A program made the position numbers and the translations under genes. From Streptomyces formicae (GTDB lineage: Bacteria; Actinomycetota; Actinomycetes; Streptomycetales; Streptomycetaceae): DNA of 64,000 nt. Shown piece after piece: positions 1 to 6,661 of this stretch. The stretch spans positions 5,022,001 to 5,086,000 of the forward strand of contig NZ_CP071872.1 of NCBI RefSeq assembly GCF_022647665.1, in the 5' to 3' direction. Under the pieces are notes generated by a model, which was given only the letters and a program-made list of their open reading frames with translations, made no database searches and was not told the origin of the DNA. Numbering within the stretch: the first letter of the stretch is position 1; each line of letters opens with the position of its first letter.

Positions 1-25
1 CGGCCGGGGTGAGACGGCGGGTCAT
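1..25 (-). CDS. Start of an unknown element gene, cut by the window edge
   Basis: An ATG at 23-25 on the minus strand reads MTRRLTPA before the window ends. A GGAG sits about six bases upstream, and the frame follows the stem-loop after recT. Eight codons are too few to identify a product. Confidence 0.35.
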
Positions 26-58
26 GACGGGCTCCGATCGGTGTGGGACTCTGTGGGC

Positions 59-91
59 GGGGTCGCTCCCGATTCGGGCGAGAGCGACCCC
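59..91 (-). terminator. Stem-loop downstream of recT
   Basis: GGGGTCGCTC at 59-68 pairs perfectly with GAGCGACCCC at 82-91 around a 13-base loop, just past the recT stop. It has no U-tract, as is common for Streptomyces terminators. It may end or attenuate the leftward operon. Confidence 0.6.
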
Positions 92-103
92 GAGTCGTGC
101 GGG

Positions 104-877
104 CTAGTCGACGAGTTCGCCCTCGAGCGGGCCGTCGTCTTCGTCGGGGTCGACCTCTCCGAGCGGGCTGCCGACGGGCAGTGCCGGGGTGTCGAGGCGT
201 TCCATGACGGCGGCGCGCCTTTCCGCAGAGGTGGGCACCCACTTGCCGAGCCGGCGGGCCGCGGTCTTCAGCCACATGGCTTCTTCGTCGGTGCGCCACG
301 GGCTGTACTCGGTGTCGGCCCCGTCGGACTTGGCCTTGGCTCGGGCGATGTGGCTGCGGTTGAGGACGACGACCTTGGAGGTGGCGCCGCCCTGCATGAC
401 GGCGTAGGCGTAGGCGCCGACGAGGTCGCCGCGGTCGTTGAACCAGTCGACTTTGTGGACGGGGCGTTCGTGCAGGCCGGGCACGTAGTTGAATTCGTCG
501 TTGGCGCGGACGACTTCGACGACGACGGACGACGCGGCACCCGCGTTGTAGATCAGTTCGACGATGCCCTGGTAGCCGACGATTCCCTGTACTTCGGGCT
601 GGCCGCGGCGCTTGATGGGTCGGAGGTAGAACTGTTCGGTGCCGGGTTCGAGGCCGAGGCGGGCGGCGGTCATGAGGGCGCTCATGAGGCTGGCCGGGTT
701 GTTCTGGGCGGCTTCGGCGAGCTTGTCGTTCTGGCGGAGGGCGCCGACGGCGAGGCGGGCGAATGTGTCGACCTTGACGTGGCTGGCGGCGACGACGGCG
801 AGGTCGGGCTTGTACTGCTCGATGATGTTCGCCGGGGACTGTTCGTGGCGGGCGAGGGCGTTGCTGATCTGGCTCAC
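104..877 (-). CDS. recT: RecT-family single-strand annealing protein
   Basis: This 257-residue protein reads as a phage RecT, which binds single-stranded DNA and anneals homologous strands during phage recombination and replication. Family-like stretches are visible: the opening with ..KPDLAVVAASHVKVDTFARLA, the ..MTAARLGLEPG..FYLRPIK segment, and GIVGYQGIVELIYNAG. The tail is acidic (DPDEDDGPLEGELVD), typical of RecT. The GTG start at 877 was chosen because the RecT homology begins there, a GGAG lies upstream, and GTGA overlaps the stop of the exonuclease gene, implying translational coupling. The reading frame stays open upstream of this start, but that extension is arginine/proline-rich shadow sequence. 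RecT and the exonuclease are expected to act as a pair. Confidence 0.9.
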   Translation of the reverse strand: MSQISNALARHEQSPANIIEQYKPDLAVVAASHVKVDTFARLAVGALRQNDKLAEAAQNNPASLMSALMTAARLGLEPGTEQFYLRPIKRRGQPEVQGIVGYQGIVELIYNAGAASSVVVEVVRANDEFNYVPGLHERPVHKVDWFNDRGDLVGAYAYAVMQGGATSKVVVLNRSHIARAKAKSDGADTEYSPWRTDEEAMWLKTAARRLGKWVPTSAERRAAVMERLDTPALPVGSPLGEVDPDEDDGPLEGELVD

Positions 878-1755
878 TGTTGGGTGCTCCTGTAGGGCTG
901 GAGGGAGTGGGTGGTGCCGTCTTCGCGGACGGTTCGGTAGGCGATGCGGCGGTCGCCGACGACGGCGCGTTTGGCGTTGCCGATGAGGTCGAGGAGTTCG
1001 CCACGGACCTGGGTGAGTTCGGTGCCCGCGTCCTTCGCCTGCTGCTGCGCGGTCTCGTACCGGTTGGCGAGTTCGGCGGGGATTTGGACGTCGCGGTCTT
1101 CGAGGCCGTCGGGCTGGACGCGGATGGTTTGGTAGGTGGCGTCGGCTCCGTCGATGGGCGGCCGGTTGCCTTGGCGGACGTCGTCGAGGAACCGCTCGGC
1201 GGCGTCGCGCATGACCTTCGCGTCGGTCTCGTCGTAGGCGACGGTGTATTCGCGGTAGTCCCAGCCGCCGATGAGGAGGGCGACGTGGCAGACGTCGAGG
1301 CCCAAGGTGTCGAGCTGCCACTGGATTTGGCAGCGGTAGTGGACGGGGAGGATGTCGCTGCCGGATGGGCCCCAGTCGTCGCCGAACGGGGACGTCTTGA
1401 CCTCGACGAGGCAGTCGTCGCCGATCCGGTCGGGGGTGGCGCGCTGCCATTCCCGGTCGCGGTGCCGCCATGTTCCGGTGGTGTGCAGGCTCATGTCGTT
1501 CTGCTCGGCCCACTTGTCAGCGACGGCGTCCTCGAGCCGGACGCCCCATTCCATGGCGGGGTCGGACTGGAACGGCAGGGTCGGCAGGCCAGCCTTCTTG
1601 TGCCAGAGGCTGAAGCGGGACTGCCACGGCGACAGGCCGAGGACGGCGGCGATCTCGGTGGCGGTGATGCACAGTCCGGCGCGGGCCTTGTCCCATGCCT
1701 CGGTGCCGGGCGTGAACTGACCGAGGAGGACCCCGGTCGGAGTCGAGGGCGTCAC
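874..1755 (-). CDS. YqaJ-like phage exonuclease (RecE/lambda Exo type)
   Basis: This 293-residue protein is probably the 5'-3' exonuclease that resects double-stranded ends for RecT. Residues 27-50 hold the YqaJ opening (..TATEIAAVLGLSPWQS). The PD-(D/E)xK catalytic core is visible as Glu75 (WGVRLEDAV), Asp109 (TPDR) and Glu118-Val-Lys120 (VEVKTS), followed by QIQWQL near 143-148, a typical YqaJ helix. The GTG start at 1755 overlaps the stop of the upstream 85-residue gene by four bases, and the stop overlaps the recT start. The C-terminal 80 residues look helical and may contact RecT (inference). Confidence 0.88.
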   Translation of the reverse strand: MTPSTPTGVLLGQFTPGTEAWDKARAGLCITATEIAAVLGLSPWQSRFSLWHKKAGLPTLPFQSDPAMEWGVRLEDAVADKWAEQNDMSLHTTGTWRHRDREWQRATPDRIGDDCLVEVKTSPFGDDWGPSGSDILPVHYRCQIQWQLDTLGLDVCHVALLIGGWDYREYTVAYDETDAKVMRDAAERFLDDVRQGNRPPIDGADATYQTIRVQPDGLEDRDVQIPAELANRYETAQQQAKDAGTELTQVRGELLDLIGNAKRAVVGDRRIAYRTVREDGTTHSLQPYRSTQQ

Positions 1756-2009
1756 GCCGCGTCCGCCTTTCGGTTGGCGATGGCCTGGAGCTTCTCGATG
1801 CCGTCGTCGTGGTTGGCGGCCATGTCGATGGCGGCGACGAGTGCGGGGTAGATGGTGCGGAGGAGTTCGGTGTTGGCGCGGTCGGCGGCGCAGATGGCGC
1901 CCATGAGGCGCTGGGTGAAGCTGCCGGGCCTGTAGCCGCCGTCGGCGCCGTGGAGCCACAGGACGTGGCGGGCGGTCTCCGGGGGGATGGTGGGTGTCTC
2001 GGTGTTCAT
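1752..2009 (-). CDS. Small hypothetical protein upstream of the exonuclease
   Basis: This 85-residue protein (MNTETPTIPPETARHV...) matches no family I recognise. It is mostly helical in appearance and has no membrane segment or signal peptide. An AAGGAC about eight bases before the ATG serves as ribosome binding site, and its stop overlaps the GTG of the exonuclease gene. The coupling suggests co-expression with the recombination pair. The upstream gap contains a strong stem-loop, so this may be the first gene of a separate translational unit. Confidence 0.7.
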   Translation of the reverse strand: MNTETPTIPPETARHVLWLHGADGGYRPGSFTQRLMGAICAADRANTELLRTIYPALVAAIDMAANHDDGIEKLQAIANRKADAA

Positions 2010-2032
2010 GTGGTCTGTCCTTGGGGTGTTGA

Positions 2033-2072
2033 GCCCCGGGGCGGCGGGTTGTGGGCACCGCCGTCCCGGGGC
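2033..2072 (-). terminator. GC-rich stem-loop inside the element operon
   Basis: The arms 2033-2047 and 2058-2072 pair over 15 positions with one G-U-type mismatch and a 10-base loop. It lies in the only sizeable gap (2010-2085) of the leftward gene run. It may partly terminate transcription or process the mRNA before the recombination genes. Confidence 0.5.
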
Positions 2073-2085
2073 GGATTGGGGTGGG

Positions 2086-2532
2086 TTACTCCCAGCCGGG
2101 GTCTTCGTCGCTGCTGCGTTCCACTGGCACGGGGACCGGGCTGACGTAGGGCAGGACCACTTCGGGCGCGTAGGGCCGGACGAGCTGGGTGTCGACGGCC
2201 CGGATGCGGGGCCTGGCGTCGACGACGGCCTGCCGGAGCCTGCGGTGTTCGACTTCGGCCCGGATGACCTTGTCGCCGAGGCGCCGAACTTCCCGCACCG
2301 CGGCGTCGAGCTGCAGCTTGATCTGGGCGATGCGGATGGCGTCCTGGCAGCTGCGGACGGTAAGCCGCTGTAGGTCGGCGGCGGTTTCGTCGTTCTCCCG
2401 GTTGAGGGCCTGGTTGTCGGCGGTCAGGTCCCGGATGCGCTCGTCCCGCTGGGCGATGGCGTCGTCGGCACGGTGCTTGCCCGGCGCGGTCCGGCGCAGG
2501 CCGGGAATGTTCGGAAGGGCGATGAGGCTCAC
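2086..2532 (-). CDS. Coiled-coil hypothetical protein
   Basis: This 148-residue protein has an unbroken charged helical region at about residues 20-110 (..RDERIRDLTADNQALNRENDETAADL..) with heptad-like spacing of Leu, Ile and Val, so it is probably a coiled coil. The C-terminus is Pro/Val-rich and acidic. I do not recognise a family. The GTG start follows a GGGAGG placed four bases upstream and overlaps the stop of the 39-residue membrane protein, so the two are translationally coupled. Confidence 0.72.
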   Translation of the reverse strand: MSLIALPNIPGLRRTAPGKHRADDAIAQRDERIRDLTADNQALNRENDETAADLQRLTVRSCQDAIRIAQIKLQLDAAVREVRRLGDKVIRAEVEHRRLRQAVVDARPRIRAVDTQLVRPYAPEVVLPYVSPVPVPVERSSDEDPGWE

Positions 2533-2648
2533 GAGTCCTCCCGGCGGCTGAACCGGGCGGCGATCTTCTCGCCGAAGAACAGGAGGAAGATCGACACTGC
2601 GGCGATGACCGCGCACACGATGTCGACGGCGGTACCGAAGTCGCTCAT
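2529..2648 (-). CDS. 39-residue single-pass membrane protein
   Basis: The short frame reads MSDFGTAVDIVCAVIAAVSIF... and ends with a basic tail (KIAARFSRREDS). Residues 8-26 form one hydrophobic membrane segment and the positive charges predict a cytoplasmic C-terminus. Both ends overlap neighbours (ATGA upstream, GTGA downstream), which strongly supports real translation despite its size. The function is unknown; small membrane proteins of this layout occur in phage early regions. Confidence 0.65.
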   Translation of the reverse strand: MSDFGTAVDIVCAVIAAVSIFLLFFGEKIAARFSRREDS

Positions 2649-2842
2649 GTCGTCGCTCCCTCGTTGAGGGCGAGGGCCTGGTTGTGGTCGGCGACGATGC
2701 GTGCGGCGAGTTCCGGAGTCTCGGCGTCGGCGATGTACTTGACGCGGTCGCCTTCACTGGCGACGACGATGCAGGGGCAGTTCTCCATGTACTCGTCGGA
2801 GCACTCCTCTGCGCGCCACGGGGCAATGTCGAGCTCAGCCAC
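2645..2842 (-). CDS. Small hypothetical phage protein
   Basis: This 65-residue protein contains CPCIVVASEGDRVKYIADA followed by ELAARIVADHNQALAL. Short actinophage proteins of the form 'value...VADAET..LA..IV..HN' look similar, but I cannot name the family. The GTG start at 2842 lies inside the end of the previous gene, and the stop overlaps the ATG of the 39-residue gene. It is acidic and lacks a membrane segment. Confidence 0.65.
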   Translation of the reverse strand: MAELDIAPWRAEECSDEYMENCPCIVVASEGDRVKYIADAETPELAARIVADHNQALALNEGATT

Positions 2843-3107
2843 GGGACACCGCCTCGGCGTCGAGGCTCATTCCGGCGGCCGGGCTGCACGGCACGGCTCC
2901 GACGATCGGCCAGTCGGCGACCGCGCGGTTCCGCTCGTAGCCGAGGGAGCCCCACTTGTCGGTGACCATCCAGCGGGCCGGGTGCGGCGGCGACGGCCAC
3001 AGCACGGCCAAGACGGTTCCGTCCGGGTGACGGCGGACGCTGCCGATCAGGTCGGGAAGTTCGACGTCGGGCTTGCTGGTGTCGTCCCAGCGCTCTGACT
3101 TGCTCAT
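2835..3107 (-). CDS. Hypothetical protein, 90 residues
   Basis: The protein reads MSKSERWDDTSKPDVELPDLIGSVRRH... and continues with a WPSPPHPARWMVTDKWGS segment. No family is recognised. The ATG at 3107 overlaps the stop of the 35-residue gene (ATGA). The frame is open upstream, but the sequence there is a shadow of the methyltransferase region. It is part of the same coupled gene chain. Confidence 0.65.
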   Translation of the reverse strand: MSKSERWDDTSKPDVELPDLIGSVRRHPDGTVLAVLWPSPPHPARWMVTDKWGSLGYERNRAVADWPIVGAVPCSPAAGMSLDAEAVSRG

Positions 3108-3211
3108 CGGGTGCTCCGTGTCTGCTTGAGTTCGTGGCGCCCCCAGAGGTGGAGGGCGAGGAGGGCGGCGGTGGTGATGGCCCAGCCGCGGAGGGTCAGG
3201 AGGCGGGTCAT
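3104..3211 (-). CDS. 35-residue micro-membrane protein
   Basis: The frame encodes MTRLLTLRGWAITTAALLAL... and a basic tail ending LKQTRSTR. Residues 5-22 are hydrophobic enough for one membrane pass. The start overlaps the stop of the DNA methyltransferase (ATGA) and the stop overlaps the next ATG in the same way, so it fills the gap between two coupled genes exactly. Its function is unknown. Confidence 0.6.
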   Translation of the reverse strand: MTRLLTLRGWAITTAALLALHLWGRHELKQTRSTR

Positions 3212-3972
3212 GCGATGCCTCCGAGCACGAGGTTCGAGAGGCGGCGTGCGGCGGCTTCGGCGTAGGGCTCGTGCTTCTCGATACCGATCGCGCGGCGCCC
3301 GGCCTGCCGGGCGGCGTCCAGCGTGCTGCCGGAGCCGGCGAACGGATCCACGACGAGGCCACCTTCAGGACAGGCGTAGGGGATCAGGTGTTCCAGCAGC
3401 CCCGCGATCGGCTTCTCCGTGGGGTGAATGGCCCCGCGGCGGTGCATGGAACGGGCCTTCAGCACGGATCGGGCGAGCCTGGTGCCGTCGTCTGTCCACT
3501 CGCTGCCAGCGATCCTCCCGGTGTGTGCGGCGCGGTCTGCTTCCTTCCTGACGCGGGCGCTTCCCTGGTGGAGGCCGAGTGAGGGGACGCGCGGTGTGTC
3601 GTGGTGTATGTCGCGCCAGTTGCCTCGGTACCAGTGCGTGGCCATCTCGTGGACGCGCTTGAATCGGTCGGTGGTGAACCCGGAGCCGTTCTGCTTCTCC
3701 CAGATCACGTCTTGGCTGAGCTTCCAGTCGGCGAACTCCGGGCTGCGGTCGAGGAACATGCGCATGCTGCCGAAGCACCACATGCTGTTCGTGACAGTGG
3801 CGGCGAGGGCGGGCCAGCCGTCGGGCCACCGGTCCCACGCCAGGGTCGTTTCGCCATACGGTGGATCCGTCAAGATCAAATCGGCCTTGACGTCCAGGGC
3901 GGGGAGCACCTCGCGCATGTCGCCGAGGTACAGGTAGATCCCTGTGTCTTCGTCCTTCCAGTACGGCTCCAT
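3208..3972 (-). CDS. DNA methyltransferase, beta-class (N6-A or N4-C)
   Basis: This 254-residue enzyme should transfer a methyl group from S-adenosylmethionine to adenine N6 or cytosine N4 in DNA. The catalytic motif IV DPPY is at 36-39, and the SAM-binding motif I DPFAGSGST is at 209-217, preceded by HPTEKP at 183-188. The order IV-then-I marks the beta class. No restriction enzyme lies beside it, so it is likely a solitary phage methylase that protects element DNA or marks it (inference). Its stop overlaps the start of the 35-residue gene, and its start shares one base with the previous stop (TGATG). Confidence 0.92.
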   Translation of the reverse strand: MEPYWKDEDTGIYLYLGDMREVLPALDVKADLILTDPPYGETTLAWDRWPDGWPALAATVTNSMWCFGSMRMFLDRSPEFADWKLSQDVIWEKQNGSGFTTDRFKRVHEMATHWYRGNWRDIHHDTPRVPSLGLHQGSARVRKEADRAAHTGRIAGSEWTDDGTRLARSVLKARSMHRRGAIHPTEKPIAGLLEHLIPYACPEGGLVVDPFAGSGSTLDAARQAGRRAIGIEKHEPYAEAAARRLSNLVLGGIA

Positions 3973-4220
3973 CAGCGCACCGCCTTCACGGCGGCTTCGA
4001 GCTGCTGGACGCGGGCGGCGAGGACAACGTGGGCGAGGCAGGCGGCGAACGCGAGGCGCTGCTGCCAGTCGCGGGGTCGGCGGGTGCGGGCCGTGTAGTC
4101 ATCGAGGGACTCGACGAACCCGGCCGCCACCGTCGCGGCGAAGTCCGGGTCCACCGTGCGCGCCGGACGGGCCTGGACGGGCCGCGGGTCGGACAGCAGC
4201 GACGACGAGATGATGGTCAT
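3972..4220 (-). CDS. Hypothetical helical protein
   Basis: This 82-residue protein has a Pro/Arg-rich beginning and a helical C-terminal half (..LAFAACLAHVVLAARVQQLEAAVKAVR). It may be a small oligomerising or DNA-associated protein, but no family is recognised. The ATG at 4220 overlaps the stop of the next upstream gene by four bases, and the stop touches the methyltransferase start. Confidence 0.62.
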   Translation of the reverse strand: MTIISSSLLSDPRPVQARPARTVDPDFAATVAAGFVESLDDYTARTRRPRDWQQRLAFAACLAHVVLAARVQQLEAAVKAVR

Positions 4221-4468
4221 GCGACCACCGGCCCGAGGAGCGCGTCTCGCAGCACGTAGCTGGAGAGCCGGGCCGCGGCGACGGGGATGAGCGGTCCGTG
4301 ATCGTGGTAGACGTCCGGCAGCGGCACAGCTATGTTCTCGCCGCCGCCGGTCATCAAGGGCTCGCCGTGCTCGTTACGCTGGCCGGTCCACCGCCACTCG
4401 ACACCGACGACGTCCACGTAGGTGCGGTCCAGGTCGAACTCGACCCCGTCATGCACGAAGGTGCTCAT
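4217..4468 (-). CDS. Small phage hypothetical protein (possible phiSA1 p31-like)
   Basis: The 83-residue product begins MSTFVHDGVEFDLDRTYVDV and contains VEWRWTG followed by HGEPLM. This pattern resembles short Streptomyces phage proteins called phiSA1p31-related, but that is from memory and uncertain. The ATG at 4468 follows a purine-rich stretch (GGAGGCACG) and overlaps the upstream stop by four bases. The function is unknown. Confidence 0.62.
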   Translation of the reverse strand: MSTFVHDGVEFDLDRTYVDVVGVEWRWTGQRNEHGEPLMTGGGENIAVPLPDVYHDHGPLIPVAAARLSSYVLRDALLGPVVA

Positions 4469-4740
4469 GCCGTGCCTCCGGCGTGGTGGGCCGCCCAGGC
4501 GGCGCGGGTTTCGGTGATGCGGGTGGCGAGCCAGGCGTCCCACTGCGGGTCGCCGGAGCTGCTGCTGCAGGCCTCGGGGTGGGCGGCAGCGGTGGCGGCG
4601 AACACGGTGTCGACCGGGTCGACGAGGTGCCGCTGCTCGGCGAGGAGAGCGTCCGTGGTCCGCTTCGCCTTCAGGGCGGCAAACTCGGCCGCCACCTGCG
4701 CGGCGGGCACATCCACACGGGACAAGTCGGCGGCAGTCAT
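4465..4740 (-). CDS. Hypothetical protein, 91 residues
   Basis: The protein reads MTAADLSRVDVPAAQVAAEFAAL... and is mainly helical, ending WLATRITETRAAWAAHHAGGTA. No family is recognised. The ATG at 4740 is preferred because it forms a TGATG overlap with the upstream stop. An in-frame GTG nine bases earlier is possible. It is co-transcribed with its neighbours. Confidence 0.58.
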   Translation of the reverse strand: MTAADLSRVDVPAAQVAAEFAALKAKRTTDALLAEQRHLVDPVDTVFAATAAAHPEACSSSSGDPQWDAWLATRITETRAAWAAHHAGGTA

Positions 4741-5537
4741 CACCAGCACCTGCCGATCTCACGGAGAGAGCCGGTGCGTCCGCGGACGGCCGCCTCGGCC
4801 TCGGATCCGGTCGGCATGGATCCGGCCAGCGGTGCGATCCAGCGGGTTCCGTCGGAGGTGACGGACTGGTCGAGCCAGGCGTCGCCATTGCCGTCGATGT
4901 AGATCCGGCGACGGCGGTCGTTCGGGTTGTCGGTGCGCTCGCCGGTCGCAGCCTCGCGGACCGTGGCGACCCACTCGGGGACGGGCAGTGGTTGTTCCCA
5001 CCGCGTGGCTTGCTTCTCCGCCGCGTCGCACACGTCGTGCACGGCGTTCAGGCAGCGGTTGAGGTAGGCCATCTCCTCGACAACCGTCGGCTCCTTGCCG
5101 ACGTACTTCGCCAGCTCGGCCCGCAGGCGCTCGACCTCCGTCTCCGGCTGCTTGTCCCCGGCGGCGGGCCACTGGTTGGTGTGCCGGTCCTGATGGACGC
5201 GGCCTCCGTGCCCTGCGGGAAGCACGCACGCGCCAGCCCCGCTAGGCCGATGCGTCTCGCCGCACTGAGGTGCACCCTCAAGCGCGGGGGTGCGCATCCA
5301 GAACGGCTCCTCCCCGGCGGCGGGACCCGACGAGGAGGCGGCCTTCAGCAGGTCGGCAGCGGACCGCAGGCCAACGATGTACAGCGGCTCCTCCGTGAAG
5401 TCCGCGTCACACGCCCGGTCCTCGACCATCGCGGCCCCCTCGCGCAGCACCTCGGCGCGGAAGGCGTCGAGCAAGGCCTGGCGCTTCTCGGCGCGGTACT
5501 GACTGAGGTAGCGGTCCAGCTCGTCGCGGGCGGTCAT
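4740..5537 (-). CDS. Hypothetical phage protein with a Cys/His cluster
   Basis: This 265-residue protein starts with a helical segment (1-70). It then has a Cys/His cluster: Cys92, His96, Cys104, His110, His115, His119 and Trp123 in CGETHRPSGAGACVLPAGH and VHQDRHTNQW. That spacing could bind zinc, and similar 'C..H..C.l..GH...H.d' patterns occur in actinobacterial and actinophage proteins. Residues 140-160 look like a coiled coil. The C-terminal part (IYIDGNGDAWLDQ) looks like a small beta domain. The ATG at 5537 overlaps the preceding stop by four bases. Confidence 0.66.
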   Translation of the reverse strand: MTARDELDRYLSQYRAEKRQALLDAFRAEVLREGAAMVEDRACDADFTEEPLYIVGLRSAADLLKAASSSGPAAGEEPFWMRTPALEGAPQCGETHRPSGAGACVLPAGHGGRVHQDRHTNQWPAAGDKQPETEVERLRAELAKYVGKEPTVVEEMAYLNRCLNAVHDVCDAAEKQATRWEQPLPVPEWVATVREAATGERTDNPNDRRRRIYIDGNGDAWLDQSVTSDGTRWIAPLAGSMPTGSEAEAAVRGRTGSLREIGRCW

Positions 5538-5824
5538 GACAGGCTCCTCAGGTGCGAGCCCATGCGCTCCGGGTACGACGACACGGTCTTGTCGGCCTGT
5601 GCGTACATCGCCTGAGCGGTCTGTCGGTCGTTCTCGTCCGACTCGCACAGCAGCGGGCCGAAGAACTCGATCTGGCGGGGCCGGCGCAGCTCACGGACCG
5701 CGTCGTCCATCAGGAGCTCGGCCTCGGCCACGCCCTTCGGCAGGTGCAGCATCTTGAACGCGGAGACCGCGGCAGGCGCAGGATCGGTCGGGATCGGCGG
5801 CAGGGATGGGAAGATGGTGCTCAC
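5534..5824 (-). CDS. Hypothetical protein, 96 residues
   Basis: It starts with GTG at 5824 (VSTIFPSLPPIPTDPAP...) just after a purine-rich AGAGAGAG stretch. The body is helical and charged, with EAELLMDDAVRELRRP and NDRQTAQAMYAQADKTV. No family is recognised. The stop overlaps the next ATG. It follows a gap of about 100 bases after the excisionase-like gene and may start the long overlapping gene chain. Confidence 0.58.
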   Translation of the reverse strand: MSTIFPSLPPIPTDPAPAAVSAFKMLHLPKGVAEAELLMDDAVRELRRPRQIEFFGPLLCESDENDRQTAQAMYAQADKTVSSYPERMGSHLRSLS

Positions 5825-5924
5825 TGGTTTCTCGCTCTCTCTCGCAGGTTGGATGCGTGTAGAGGGGTGGAGCTGGGAGGGCCGTCTGCCGGTGTGTGAG
5901 AGCCCGGCGGCGGCCCGCACACGC

Positions 5925-6227
5925 CTAGGCGGCGGCGGAGACCGGGTGTCCGGTCGCGTGCTTGCGGGTGGTCCTGCGGGGCCGGCCGCGCCGTTGGGGG
6001 GCGTTGCGGCATTCGGCGGCGATCTCGGCAAGGTCGGAGTCGCTGAACAGCAGCTGTCCGGCCATGCGGTGGCAGGGGAAGCCGCGGAGGTTCACTCCGT
6101 CGCGGAGCCACTTCTCGCCCTTCTTGCTGGGGTCGTCGGGCTCGCGGAGGCCGAGTCGGATGGCGGCCTGGGAGACGCTGTGGAAGTTCTCCAGGGCCGG
6201 GGTGGGGGGAGCCTTGACGGCGGTCAT
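5925..6227 (-). CDS. Small DNA-binding protein, possible excisionase
   Basis: This 100-residue protein has a MerR/excisionase-like winged-helix pattern: FHSVSQAAIRLGL, then KKGEKWLRDGVNLRGFPCHRMAGQLLFSDSDLAEI. That is the arrangement of small phage Xis-type or element regulatory proteins that bind DNA near att or replication sites. The tail is rich in Arg, His and Thr (GRPRRTTRKHATGH) and probably contacts DNA. GAAAGGAA precedes the ATG by a few bases. It lies one base downstream of the Xre gene, so both share the leftward promoter. Confidence 0.68.
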   Translation of the reverse strand: MTAVKAPPTPALENFHSVSQAAIRLGLREPDDPSKKGEKWLRDGVNLRGFPCHRMAGQLLFSDSDLAEIAAECRNAPQRRGRPRRTTRKHATGHPVSAAA

Positions 6228-6228
6228 G

Positions 6229-6483
6229 TCATTCCTTTCTGTGCGGGTCCTCGTTGGGGGCGAGTAGCCGGCGGTCTGGGGGCTCGATGCGCAGGGCGGT
6301 GCGGAGCCGGTGGTACGTGGGGGGTTTCATGTGCCGTCTCAGTCCGAGCTCGAGCTGGTTGAGGTAGGCCCGGCTTATGTGGGCTGTGGCGGCACACTCG
6401 GCGAGGTCCATGCCGAGGTCTTTTCGGCGTGTGCGGATTGCCGCCCCGTTCACCAGATAGGTGGTGGGTGGGGGTTGTTCCAT
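6229..6483 (-). CDS. Xre-family HTH regulator (leftward)
   Basis: This 84-residue protein carries a Cro/C1-type helix-turn-helix: RTRRKDLGMDLAECAATAHISRAYLNQLELG, at about residues 18-48. It is the first gene of the leftward early operon and lies directly beside the CTAG-repeat region, which makes it the Cro-like partner of the rightward regulator (inference). GGAG-type signals are weak, with CTCTGC upstream of the ATG. Confidence 0.78.
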   Translation of the reverse strand: MEQPPPTTYLVNGAAIRTRRKDLGMDLAECAATAHISRAYLNQLELGLRRHMKPPTYHRLRTALRIEPPDRRLLAPNEDPHRKE

Positions 6484-6492
6484 GCAGAGAAC

Positions 6493-6628
6493 CTAGCGGC
6501 TCTCGCTAGAGGATTCTAGAGGAACCGGCTAGTAACATACAGAAATCTCTAGCGGTCTCTAGCGATTACATACCGACACAAGCTGTCAACCCGGGGTCAA
6601 GTTCTCGCCAGGGGTAAGAGGTTCCTAG
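6493..6628. promoter_or_regulatory. CTAG-repeat operator between opposed regulators
   Basis: Seven CTAG tetramers fall at 6493, 6506, 6516, 6529, 6549, 6559 and 6625, although CTAG is scarce in the surrounding GC-rich DNA. CTAGCG at 6493-6498 and CGCTAG at 6504-6509 form an inverted pair, and TCTCTAGCG is repeated directly at 6547 and 6557. The common half-site is CTAGCGG or CTAGAGG. This is the expected place for the lysis/lysogeny-type switch acting on both divergent promoters. Confidence 0.75.
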
Positions 6629-6648
6629 CGGTAGCTGGACGTAGCTGG

Positions 6649-6654
6649 GATACT
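6649..6654 (+). promoter_or_regulatory. Possible -10 box of a leaderless repressor transcript
   Basis: GATACT ends seven bases before the ATG at 6662, so transcription would begin at or next to the start codon. No Shine-Dalgarno sequence is present before this ATG. This fits leaderless expression, which is common for phage repressors and in Streptomyces. No convincing -35 box is seen. Confidence 0.4.
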
Positions 6655-6661
6655 CCGCGGT

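Noticed and set aside
6493..6628. CRISPR array
   Set aside because: The CTAG repeats are short and irregularly spaced within a promoter region, without unique spacers or cas genes.
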